The notes under the pieces are model-generated. The model saw nothing but the letters and a program-made list of their open reading frames with translations. It was not told the DNA's origin and ran no database searches. From the NCBI GenBank assembly GCA_023379465.1, contig JAMCTM010000043.1, positions 1-18,561 on the forward strand: a stretch of DNA of 18,561 nucleotides, written 5' to 3'. This stretch comes from Patescibacteria group bacterium (GTDB lineage Bacteria > Patescibacteria > Microgenomatia > Levybacterales > UBA12049). This document shows positions 1-5,894 of this stretch, in pieces; within the stretch, counting starts at the first letter, position 1; each line of letters opens with the position of its first letter. Position numbers and translations under genes: made by a program.

Positions 1-48
1 CTCATCCAGTTTTACCCCTATCCTTTCCTAACCCCATCTCTCTTCCAG

Positions 49-119
49 TCGGGATGCCGTGAATCGAACACGGACTACCGCACCCCCAGCGCGGCGTACT
101 GCCACTATACTACATCCCG
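49..119 (-). tRNA. tRNA-Pro (anticodon GGG)
   Basis: The minus strand folds into a complete 71-nt cloverleaf. The acceptor stem is CGGGATG paired with CATCCCG (7 bp), followed by discriminator A73. The D stem is GTAT/GTAC with a G-U pair, and the anticodon stem is CCGCG/TGCGG. The 7-nt anticodon loop is CTGGGGG, so the anticodon is GGG, which reads CCC proline codons. The T stem CCGTG/CACGG encloses TTCGATT. C1-G72 and A73 are known identity features of bacterial tRNA-Pro and support the call. The 3' CCA is not encoded (CTG follows A73), so CCA must be added by a nucleotidyltransferase. The gene diverges from recA, with the start points about 50 bp apart. Confidence 0.95.
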
Positions 120-128
120 GAATTGACT

Positions 129-157
129 ATTGTATTTTATCACAAAATTGTTACAAT
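129..157. promoter_or_regulatory. Face-to-face overlapping promoters for recA (+) and tRNA-Pro (-)
   Basis: On the plus strand a TTGTAT -35 (130-135) and a TACAAT -10 (152-157) are 16 bp apart, and the recA ATG lies 9 nt past the -10. On the minus strand a TTGTAA -35 (156-151) and a TACAAT -10 (134-129) are also 16 bp apart, and the tRNA starts 9 nt past the -10. Each -10 lies on the other promoter's -35, and the segment is close to an inverted repeat. The boxes are read directly; promoter function is inferred. Confidence 0.5.
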
Positions 158-166
158 AGAGATGTT

Positions 167-1252
167 ATGGCCAGGATTTCCGCTTCTCAAAAAACTTCCG
201 ATTCAAATGGCGCATCGGAAACCTCGCAAAAACTAAACGCGGTTCGTTTAGCAATGGAACAGATAGAAAAGCAGTACGGACGGGGTTCGATCATGCGTTT
301 TGGGGAGGCGGGAACAAAACTTGATATCTCTGTTATTTCAACAGGCTGTCTTCCTTTGGATTTGGCACTTGGGGTTAGCGGAGTGCCAAGGGGAAGAATT
401 GTCGAGATATTCGGGCCCGAAGCATCGGGCAAAACAACTGTTTGTTTATCAATCATTGCCCAGGCGCAGAAGCATTCAGGGGTGGCGGCGTTTATAGACG
501 CGGAGCACGCGCTGGATCCTTTGTGGGCGGAAAGGATAGGGGTAAAACTGGATGAGCTTTTGATTTCCCAGCCCGATACCGGCGAGCAGGCGCTTGAGAT
601 TGCCGAAAGTCTAATTCGAAGCGGGGGTATTGATGTGTTGGTTATTGACTCGGTTGCCGCCCTGGTTCCGCGGGCCGAGATAGAAGGGGAAATGGGAGAA
701 GCCCAGATTGGGCTTCAGGCGCGTCTTATGTCCCAGGCTTTGAGGAAACTGACCGGAGTTATTTCGAAATCCAGAACAGTGGTTATTTTTACCAATCAGC
801 TCAGACAAAAAATTGGCATCATGTTCGGCAATCCAGAAACAACCACCGGAGGATTGGCTCTTAAATTTTATGCCTCTGTCAGGATGGATATCAGGAAAAT
901 CGAAACCATCAAACAAGGCGACAAGGCTGTTGGCTCGCGTCACCGTGTAAAGATTGTTAAAAATAAGGTCTCCGCGCCTTTTAGAATAGCCGAATTTGAC
1001 GTGATGGCTCAGGAGGGGATTTCGCGGGAGGGCGGCATTATGGATGTGGGCGTTGAGATGAATGTTATTCAGAAATCCGGGGCGTTCTATAAATATCAGG
1101 ATGAAATGCTTGGGCAGGGAAAGCAGGCCGCGATTTTATATCTTAAAGAGAAGGCGGATATAGCAAAAAAAATTGTAGAGGAGATTATGAAGAAAAGCCA
1201 AACCTCGGGTACACCGGTAGAGCTAGGTGTTGAGGAACAAGAGACTCCATGA
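167..1252 (+). CDS. recA: Recombinase RecA
   Basis: RecA is the ATP-dependent DNA strand-exchange recombinase that also triggers LexA-type cleavage. The 361-aa product has the standard family length. It contains the N-terminal segment [16 protein letters not shown] (31-46), Walker [10 protein letters not shown] (83-91), DAEHALD with the catalytic Glu (E113), Walker B VLVID (157-161) and the DNA-binding L2 loop GNPETTTGG (221-229). The ATG at 167 is preferred over an open frame back to position 59. The upstream frame runs through the tRNA gene, the -10 box ends 9 nt before this ATG, and MARIS is a normal RecA beginning. There is no clear Shine-Dalgarno site, so the mRNA is probably leaderless or nearly so. 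The stop overlaps the recX start (ATGA). Confidence 0.97.
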   Translation: MARISASQKTSDSNGASETSQKLNAVRLAMEQIEKQYGRGSIMRFGEAGTKLDISVISTGCLPLDLALGVSGVPRGRIVEIFGPEASGKTTVCLSIIAQAQKHSGVAAFIDAEHALDPLWAERIGVKLDELLISQPDTGEQALEIAESLIRSGGIDVLVIDSVAALVPRAEIEGEMGEAQIGLQARLMSQALRKLTGVISKSRTVVIFTNQLRQKIGIMFGNPETTTGGLALKFYASVRMDIRKIETIKQGDKAVGSRHRVKIVKNKVSAPFRIAEFDVMAQEGISREGGIMDVGVEMNVIQKSGAFYKYQDEMLGQGKQAAILYLKEKADIAKKIVEEIMKKSQTSGTPVELGVEEQETP

Positions 1253-1731
1253 CTGAGGACGGATTTGAGAAGATCTACAATATTTCCCTCAAATTTCTCT
1301 CCTACCGCCCCCGCAGCGAAAAGGAAGTAAGAAACCATTTAAAGATCAAAAACGAAACAGGAAATTTGCTAATAGATAAAGTCATACAAAAACTAAAAGA
1401 ACAGAATTTTATTAATGATTCGGAGTTTGCCAAGTGGTGGATCGAACAGCGCCTGATGTTTAAACCCCGGTCGAGCAATCTGATAAAAAGAGAATTGCTG
1501 CAGAAAGGAATAGACAAGGAAATTATTGATGCGCAATTTTCAATTTTCAGTTTTCAATTTTCAAATGAATTAGAAAATGCTCAGAGATTAATTACAAAAA
1601 AATTCTCCCGCTATAAAGGCGTACCAAGTCAGGCAATCTATCGGAAAATGGGGCGCTTTCTAGCAGGTAAAGGGTTTGATTGGGAGGTTATTAAAATTGT
1701 TGTTGACGGGGTAGTTTCTAAAAGAGTATAA
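1249..1731 (+). CDS. recX: RecA regulatory protein RecX
   Basis: RecX (OraA) binds RecA filaments and usually limits RecA activity. The 160-aa protein is of normal length and consists of short three-helix repeats. Recognisable family segments are [15 protein letters not shown] near residue 17, the [14 protein letters not shown] region near residue 55, and a late GF.W..I segment. The start overlaps the recA stop by 4 bp (ATGA), so translation is probably coupled to recA, as is common for this pair. Residues about 96-105 are encoded by four copies of a 7-bp tandem repeat (1534-1561), an unusual low-complexity insert in an otherwise helical region. No separate promoter is visible. Confidence 0.9.
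   Translation: MTEDGFEKIYNISLKFLSYRPRSEKEVRNHLKIKNETGNLLIDKVIQKLKEQNFINDSEFAKWWIEQRLMFKPRSSNLIKRELLQKGIDKEIIDAQFSIFSFQFSNELENAQRLITKKFSRYKGVPSQAIYRKMGRFLAGKGFDWEVIKIVVDGVVSKRV
1534..1561 (+). repeat. Heptamer tandem array inside recX
   Basis: Four consecutive copies of CAATTTT are present, the third reading CAGTTTT; a further CAAAT follows. The array is translated as QFSIFSFQF. Seven is not a multiple of three, so gain or loss of one unit would shift the recX frame. Confidence 0.85.
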
Positions 1732-1743
1732 TAAATTTAGGGC

Positions 1744-1815
1744 AAAAAATGAGAGACCTTTTTACAAAAAGTGCTTCTGTTAAAACCAGCCGCTAAAAAG
1801 CGGATCTCTTTTTTG
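1744..1815 (+). promoter_or_regulatory. Structured RNA element between recX and rny (terminator or leader)
   Basis: An outer stem AGAGA (1752-1756) pairs with TCTCT (1805-1809) and is extended by an A-run (1744-1749) opposite a T-run (1809-1814). Inside it lie two hairpins: CTTTTT-AC-AAAAAG (1758-1771) and CCGC-TAAAAA-GCGG (1790-1803). The T-run after the second hairpin makes it look like an intrinsic terminator of recA-recX. It ends only 19 nt before the rny start, so it could instead be an attenuator or leader structure of rny. The pairings are seen; the role is inferred. Confidence 0.5.
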
Positions 1816-1833
1816 TCTTCGATTTAATTTTCT

Positions 1834-3093
1834 ATGTCAGATCAGAATTTAATTTTGCTTGAAAAAAAGCTTCTTGAACGGGAAGAAAAGCTTGAGGCGG
1901 AGAAAAAAAAATTAGAGAAGGAAAAAGAAGATCTTAATAATCTTAAGGCCAGATATCTTCAGAATTTAGAGAATGTGGCCGGTTTGACAATTCAGGAAGC
2001 CAAGGATAAGCTTTTGCGCGAGACAGAAGAAAACGAAAAGGTATCTATCGCTAAAATTATTAAGGAGAAAGAAGAAGAGGCAAGGCGGACCGCGGATAAA
2101 AAGGCGCGCGAAATTTTAGCGGACGCGATGCGTCACGGCGCCCTTAACTACATTGCCGAATACACGGTTTCTGCTGTCAAGATCGCGGATGAGGACATGA
2201 AGGGAAGAATTATCGGCAAAGAGGGGAGAAACATCCGCGCCTTTGAGCAGGCTACCGGGGTGGATATAGATTTGGATGAGGAGGGGATAATCAGGCTTTC
2301 TTCTTTCGATCAGGTTCGCCGTGAGATAGCCAGACGGGCACTTGAAAAACTTCTTAAAGACACCCGTATCCAGCCCTTTAGAATAGAGGAAGTGGTTAGC
2401 CAAACAAAACAGGAAGTAGAAAAAATAATGCTTGAGGAAGGAGAAAAACTGGCCCATGAGGTTGGGGTTTATAATCTGCCGGTGGAGCTTCTTTCTTATT
2501 TGGGCAGGTTTAAATTTAGAACTTCTTACGGACAAAATCTGATTGTGCATACATTGGAAGAAACAAAGATGGGTATCCATATCGCTCAGGAGATCGGCGC
2601 GAATATTGATATTGTAAGGCTTGGATGTTTATTTCACGATATCGGCAAGGTAGCCGAGGGAGAGGGAAGTCATGTAAAACTGGGAGTGGAGCTTTTGAAA
2701 AGGTTCAATATGCCGCTTAGGGTTATCAACTGCGTGGCGGAACACCATGAAGATCAACCCTTTTCAGCCATCGAATCGGTTATTGTTTATATTGCCGATG
2801 CCATTTCGGGCGCAAGGCCGGGGGCAAGATATGAGGATTACGAGGAATATGTTAAACGTTTAACCGCGATGGAGGAAATTGCCAAGAAGTACGAAGGCGT
2901 AGCCGATGCCTATGCCTTTGAGGCGGGAAGGGAATTGCGGGTTATTATTAATCCGTCCAATCTTGATGATGCCAGTACGGTCTTGGTGGCTAAGAAGATT
3001 CAAGAAGAGGTTAGTAAATCATTGGCGGTCCCTGGAGAAGTAAAGGTGACTGCCATCCGCGAGTTTCGCGCCATAGCTTCCGATACCGCCTAA
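1834..3093 (+). CDS. rny: Ribonuclease Y, form without membrane anchor
   Basis: RNase Y is an endoribonuclease that initiates mRNA decay. In order, the 419-aa product has a charged coiled coil (about 5-95), a KH RNA-binding domain with the GxxG loop in IIGKEGRN (126-133), an HD phosphohydrolase domain (about 235-330) with H239, the metal-binding pair H268-D269 in LFHDIGK, H304-H305 and D322, and a C-terminal RNase Y region. Well-studied homologues are about 520 aa and start with a transmembrane helix. Here the protein opens directly with MSDQNLILLEKK and has no hydrophobic segment, so it should be cytosolic or held by a partner. No Shine-Dalgarno site precedes the ATG. Confidence 0.93.
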   Translation: MSDQNLILLEKKLLEREEKLEAEKKKLEKEKEDLNNLKARYLQNLENVAGLTIQEAKDKLLRETEENEKVSIAKIIKEKEEEARRTADKKAREILADAMRHGALNYIAEYTVSAVKIADEDMKGRIIGKEGRNIRAFEQATGVDIDLDEEGIIRLSSFDQVRREIARRALEKLLKDTRIQPFRIEEVVSQTKQEVEKIMLEEGEKLAHEVGVYNLPVELLSYLGRFKFRTSYGQNLIVHTLEETKMGIHIAQEIGANIDIVRLGCLFHDIGKVAEGEGSHVKLGVELLKRFNMPLRVINCVAEHHEDQPFSAIESVIVYIADAISGARPGARYEDYEEYVKRLTAMEEIAKKYEGVADAYAFEAGRELRVIINPSNLDDASTVLVAKKIQEEVSKSLAVPGEVKVTAIREFRAIASDTA

Positions 3094-3189
3094 AATGATG
3101 GGTTGTCTCTAGCGTATTATAGATAGAAAAAATTGAAACAGAAGAAATTTATAAGGAGTTTAAAAGTGTTAATTCTCCCCACAGGTTAT
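3094..3189. other. Gap between convergent rny and the DUF218 gene
   Basis: No gene or terminator hairpin is evident. A well-placed AAGGAG (3153-3158) stands 7 nt before a GTG that opens a 9-codon frame ending at a TAG (3193-3195). This may be a relic ribosome-binding site, or chance. Confidence 0.3.
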
Positions 3190-3837
3190 TTATAGCCGCT
3201 GACGTTTTGCTTCCCAAGTAACTAACCTACTTCCCAGATGTAGGTTCCCGGGTAGAAAATCAACAAGCAAGACTGTCGCGATGGCAAGATTTATTGCCCA
3301 ACCTTTAACCTGATGAGGAAGTGGGTAAACTCGTTGCAGAATTCTTTTAGTATCCTTTTTTCCCTGAAATTCCTGGTTAAAAATTGATTCCGCAGATTGG
3401 AAGTGAGCGTCAGATACACCTAGCAACAAAGTGATAATGGCTGTTCGTGGGTAGAGATGGTGTCTGCTTGAGATGAATGTAACGGAAGGGTCTGCATCTG
3501 TTTGCCGCAACCCTCTTAATGCCTCACGGATATCTTCAATCGTGTCACAAGTTTCTCTATCGCGTGGTAAAACCTCAACTCTCTCTGCCAAGTTTGGTTT
3601 GTCTCGAAGAAGTAGGTCACGCATATATCTCGCGTATCCATCTTCAAGCGGCACGCCATCTTTATCTGTCATTCCTCCTGTTACTATAACCCTGTCAAGG
3701 TCAGAACGTCGTAATGCAGTCGAAGCTGCCAGGCAACGGAATCTTCCCTCGAGGTTTGGAGGTCTAAGATGAGAACCGTATGTAATGCCGTCTGATTGTC
3801 CGTCAGTTAAAAGAATACCAACTTTCTCTCTATTCAT
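3190..3837 (-). CDS. YdcF/SanA-like DUF218 domain protein
   Basis: The 215-aa product matches the DUF218 (YdcF/ElyC/SanA) fold. It opens with VGILLTDGQ, then has a basic segment and VIVTGGMTDKDG (the family's vTGG), a D-R-ETCDTIEDI helix (the family's S.nT.en pattern), and FISSRHHLYPRTAIITLLLG (the family's vts.fH..Ra). Members are linked to cell-envelope functions, but the reaction is not settled and no substrate can be inferred here. The frame is open for 25 more codons upstream. The ATG at 3837 is chosen because a near-consensus promoter (TTGACA-17-TAGAAT) ends 10 nt before it and lies inside that upstream stretch. The gene stands alone among plus-strand neighbours. Confidence 0.75.
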   Translation of the reverse strand: MNREKVGILLTDGQSDGITYGSHLRPPNLEGRFRCLAASTALRRSDLDRVIVTGGMTDKDGVPLEDGYARYMRDLLLRDKPNLAERVEVLPRDRETCDTIEDIREALRGLRQTDADPSVTFISSRHHLYPRTAIITLLLGVSDAHFQSAESIFNQEFQGKKDTKRILQRVYPLPHQVKGWAINLAIATVLLVDFLPGNLHLGSRLVTWEAKRQRL

Positions 3838-3847
3838 TTCGGAAAGA

Positions 3848-3876
3848 ATTCTAACAAAAATTGAGCAGAATGTCAA
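3848..3876 (-). promoter_or_regulatory. Sigma70-type promoter of the DUF218 gene
   Basis: On the minus strand TTGACA (3876-3871) and TAGAAT (3853-3848) are separated by exactly 17 bp. The predicted start of transcription falls about 3 nt before the ATG at 3837, giving an essentially leaderless mRNA. Confidence 0.75.
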
Positions 3877-3920
3877 GCTATAGGACGTAGATTTGAATAA
3901 GTTACTAAACATAATTTCAT

Positions 3921-3962
3921 AGCAGAAGTGTGGTTCTGCTCTCCAATTTTACTCCAATTTTA
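3921..3962. repeat. Hairpin plus 11-bp direct repeat upstream of HU
   Basis: A perfect 7-bp hairpin AGCAGAA-GTGTGG-TTCTGCT (3921-3940) is followed directly by two tandem copies of CTCCAATTTTA (3941-3951 and 3952-3962). The repeat ends 4 bp before the HU -35 box. It could be an operator; no binding protein can be named. Confidence 0.6.
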
Positions 3963-3966
3963 TACC

Positions 3967-3996
3967 TTGACAAATTAGCTATTTAGGTTGTATTGT
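3967..3996 (+). promoter_or_regulatory. Promoter of the HU gene
   Basis: TTGACA (3967-3972) and TATTGT (3991-3996) are separated by 18 bp. The -10 is weak but the -35 is perfect. The expected leader is about 30 nt and carries a strong Shine-Dalgarno site (GGGGGTGA, 4024-4031) before the ATG at 4035. Confidence 0.55.
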
Positions 3997-4034
3997 TAAT
4001 CCAAACTATTTTTTGCCCGGAAGGGGGTGAAAAA

Positions 4035-4307
4035 ATGACAAAAAAAGAACTTATTGATCTGGTTGCCAAAAAAGCCAATCTTACTACAAAGGCTTCCAGG
4101 GAAGCGCTGCAGGCAGTCACAAACGGGATTCGCGATTCTCTAAAACGCGGAGAAAAGGTTGTGATTACCGGTTTTGGAACATTTAGTATCAGAAGGCGGT
4201 CTGCCAGGCTTGGAAGAAATCCAAAGACCGGGGAAAAAATCAACATATCCGCCAGAAAAGCGCCTGGTTTTACACCGGGAAAGACCTTTAAAAAGGCGGT
4301 AAAATAG
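4035..4307 (+). CDS. hup: HU/IHF-family DNA-binding protein
   Basis: This histone-like nucleoid protein bends and compacts DNA as a dimer. The 90-aa length is exactly typical. It has the N-terminal helices MTKKELIDLVAKKANL, the core GFGTF (46-50), the DNA-inserting beta arm RNPKTGE (61-67) with the conserved proline, and a lysine-rich C-terminal helix. The ATG at 4035 is chosen because AGGGGGTGA precedes it with good spacing. A 14-codon upstream extension starting at 3993 would overlap the -10 box. HU and the DUF378 gene are the only two genes in the window with a strong Shine-Dalgarno site. It is monocistronic, with its own promoter and terminator. Confidence 0.96.
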   Translation: MTKKELIDLVAKKANLTTKASREALQAVTNGIRDSLKRGEKVVITGFGTFSIRRRSARLGRNPKTGEKINISARKAPGFTPGKTFKKAVK

Positions 4308-4323
4308 ATTTTGGTACTAAACT

Positions 4324-4356
4324 AAGAAGCCGGTCCTTATATGGCCGGCTTCTTTT
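4324..4356 (+). terminator. Intrinsic terminator after HU
   Basis: A perfect 10-bp stem, AAGAAGCCGG (4324-4333) with CCGGCTTCTT (4345-4354), encloses an 11-nt loop that can add a CC/GG pair. It ends in a T tract (4353-4356). This is the clearest terminator in the window. Confidence 0.9.
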
Positions 4357-4419
4357 AGGAAGTTAAAAGCCAGCTGTTTTCCTTAAAACACGCCTCAAGC
4401 GCCGGCGGATAGGTTCTGC

Positions 4420-4434
4420 TATAATACAATTGTG
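4420..4434 (+). promoter_or_regulatory. -10 box before the AI-2E permease gene
   Basis: A perfect TATAAT (4420-4425) stands 6 nt before a GTG (4432) that is in frame with the permease. The expected transcription start coincides with that GTG. No convincing -35 box is visible. Confidence 0.5.
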
Positions 4435-4470
4435 AGACTTAGAATCGCCTTTTTTCTAATCATTAGCTAA
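4432..4470 (+). pseudogene. Disconnected 5' segment of the AI-2E permease gene
   Basis: GTG at 4432 opens a frame encoding VRLRIAFFLIIS, then TAA (4468-4470). Reading on in the same frame gives FVIWFLYIERTILIPF, which continues into the permease. The two parts together look like the normal first hydrophobic helix of an AI-2E family protein, so the TAA appears to be a nonsense mutation (or a sequence error) and 4432 the ancestral start. Confidence 0.6.
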
Positions 4471-4485
4471 TTTGTCATCTGGTTT

Positions 4486-5496
4486 TTGTACATAGAGCGT
4501 ACTATTTTAATCCCCTTTATTTTAGGCGGTATATTTGCTTATGTTTTTAACCCTTTTATAAATTTTGTCTCTCATAAAACAAGACTGCCCCGGATAGTGT
4601 CTATAATAATTTTTTATATAGTTATTTTTTCGGTGATTGGTGTTTTAGGAAATATGATCAGCAGACGTGTTCTTGAGGAATCATCGGATCTAAAATTATT
4701 ATCTCGGAATCTGCTTCTTAGCGCGAAGCACGGATTAAGCACTTCTCCTCAATGGCTAAGGGCAAGTGTAAACGATGCCTTGGTGGCTTTGCATAAGTCT
4801 AATCTTTTTTCAACAAGCTCTATCTTCTATCTATTTCCCCAGGCCATCCATAAAATAGTCGGATTTATAGTTTTTATTTTTTCCAGCTTTTATTTCTTGA
4901 AAGACGGAAGAAATATGTTAGATAGGATACTTAATCTTATCCCCAATAATTACAGGATTGAGGTTGAATTGCTCCTCAAAAAAATTAACACTGCCCTTAG
5001 CGCCTATTTAAGAGGAGAGATATTTTTGATATCTTTTGTTTCTTTGGTGCTTTTTATAGCGCTTTCAATCGTTGGCGTAAGATTAGCTCTTTTGCTGGCT
5101 ATCTTTTCGGGATTCGCGGAAATAGTGCCTATTATAGGTCCGATTGTCGCCGGTCTTGCCGCCGTATTGGTGGTAATCGTAACAGGAACGGTTAATTTTT
5201 CCCTGACGCCCTTTGTCGCGGTTTTGGTTGTGGTCGGCATCTATTTTGTTATGAGGCAGTTTCAGGATTATGTTGTTTCACCCTATATTATGGGGAGAAT
5301 AACCAATCTGCACCCTTTGCTTATCCTCTTTGCTGTTCTTGCCGGAGAGCATCTGTGGGGAATTCTCGGTTTAGTTTTGGCAGTTCCCATAGCCGCTGTT
5401 ATAAGGATTCTTTTGGGGTTTTCCTTGGATAAAATAAATGAGCAGGATTTAAATGTTAAATATGGTCTTGATTCTCAAAACCCAGGAAGAGAATAA
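4486..5496 (+). CDS. AI-2E family transporter (DUF20), N-terminally interrupted
   Basis: This is a multi-pass membrane protein of the AI-2E/PerM family, whose members export AI-2 or act as antiporters; the substrate here is unknown. Visible family features are ILIPFILGGIFAYVFNPFINF near the start, several hydrophobic helices, GFAEIVPIIGPIVAGLAA (about 206-223), the late VSPYIMGRITNLHPLLIL segment (about 266-283), and a final LGLVLAVPIAAVIRIL helix. The open frame begins at a TTG (4486) because a TAA at 4468 cuts off the first half of helix 1. Translation would have to reinitiate, or the gene is a recent pseudogene. Its last 16 bp overlap the 3' end of rnpB on the other strand, convergently. 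Confidence 0.8.
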   Translation: MYIERTILIPFILGGIFAYVFNPFINFVSHKTRLPRIVSIIIFYIVIFSVIGVLGNMISRRVLEESSDLKLLSRNLLLSAKHGLSTSPQWLRASVNDALVALHKSNLFSTSSIFYLFPQAIHKIVGFIVFIFSSFYFLKDGRNMLDRILNLIPNNYRIEVELLLKKINTALSAYLRGEIFLISFVSLVLFIALSIVGVRLALLLAIFSGFAEIVPIIGPIVAGLAAVLVVIVTGTVNFSLTPFVAVLVVVGIYFVMRQFQDYVVSPYIMGRITNLHPLLILFAVLAGEHLWGILGLVLAVPIAAVIRILLGFSLDKINEQDLNVKYGLDSQNPGRE

Positions 5497-5820
5497 GCCA
5501 GATTCTGTTATCCCATTGGGACATCCGCAATCTATCTGATGCCCTGAACTTTAGTACATAGGGTAAAACACCTTTAAGCGTACAATTCGCAGGTTGCAGC
5601 AGGTAGGATTGGCCGTTTCACTCTCACTCGTCTCTGTTCCTCTCAAGTCCTGTTGCTTCAGAACTTGTTTGCGGTTGTGTATGTGAGCAAACAACCGCAA
5701 CACTGGCACTTTTAGATGCCGGAGCTTGCGCCCCGTCCCCGGTTTTACGCCTGTCTGGACTTTCCTCCCTAAAGTTAAGCGTCTGCACACATACTTTAGG
5801 GTAGCGGTTTCTTCCTGGGC
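5481..5820 (-). ncRNA. rnpB: RNase P RNA
   Basis: This is the catalytic RNA that removes 5' leaders from pre-tRNAs. On the minus strand the RNA carries the diagnostic 5' core GGGAGGAAAGTCCAGAC (conserved region I with the P4 strand), the internal GTGAAACGG followed by a CCnAnCC-like segment, and the 3' core ACAGAATCTGGCTTAT (conserved region V). The ends are fixed by a perfect 10-bp P1 helix: CCCAGGAAGA at the 5' end (5819-5810) pairs with TCTTCCTGGG at the 3' end (5490-5481). The length of about 340 nt is on the compact side for bacteria. A P12-like long hairpin GCGGTTGT/ACAACCGC is visible (around 5681-5701). The 3' end overlaps the AI-2E permease stop region. Confidence 0.95.
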
Positions 5821-5827
5821 AGCCTAT

Positions 5828-5856
5828 TTTATATCACTTGGGTCTTGACTTTGCAA
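5828..5856 (-). promoter_or_regulatory. Promoter of rnpB
   Basis: On the minus strand TTGCAA (5856-5851) and TATAAA (5833-5828) are 17 bp apart. The expected transcription start is 1-2 nt before the P1 helix, which agrees with the RNA end set by base pairing. Confidence 0.65.
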
Positions 5857-5894
5857 CTGTCGGCAGTCCGCGTTATTTACAAAAGCCAAACTTT

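Noticed and set aside
1..48. Terminator after tRNA-Pro on the minus strand
   Set aside because: No stable hairpin followed by a T-run could be found in the 48 bases available.
123..128. TTGACT as the recA -35 box
   Set aside because: The spacing to TACAAT (152-157) is 23 bp, too long; TTGTAT at 130 gives 16 bp.
59..166. N-terminal extension of RecA by 36 codons
   Set aside because: It would run through the tRNA-Pro gene and both promoters, and lacks similarity to RecA.
3838..3912. 25-codon extension of the DUF218 protein
   Set aside because: The near-consensus promoter lies inside it and the family fold starts at VGILLTDG.
3993..4034. 14-codon extension of HU
   Set aside because: It overlaps the -10 box and lacks a ribosome-binding site; the ATG at 4035 has a strong one and gives the standard 90-aa protein.
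4468..4470. TAA recoded as an amino acid in the permease gene
   Set aside because: Other genes in the window use TAA as a true stop (for example the solute-binding protein and transposase genes), so recoding is unlikely.
5551..5790. An 79-codon open frame on the minus strand, 5551-5790
   Set aside because: It lies wholly inside the RNase P RNA gene; its apparent protein is a translation of conserved RNA core sequence.
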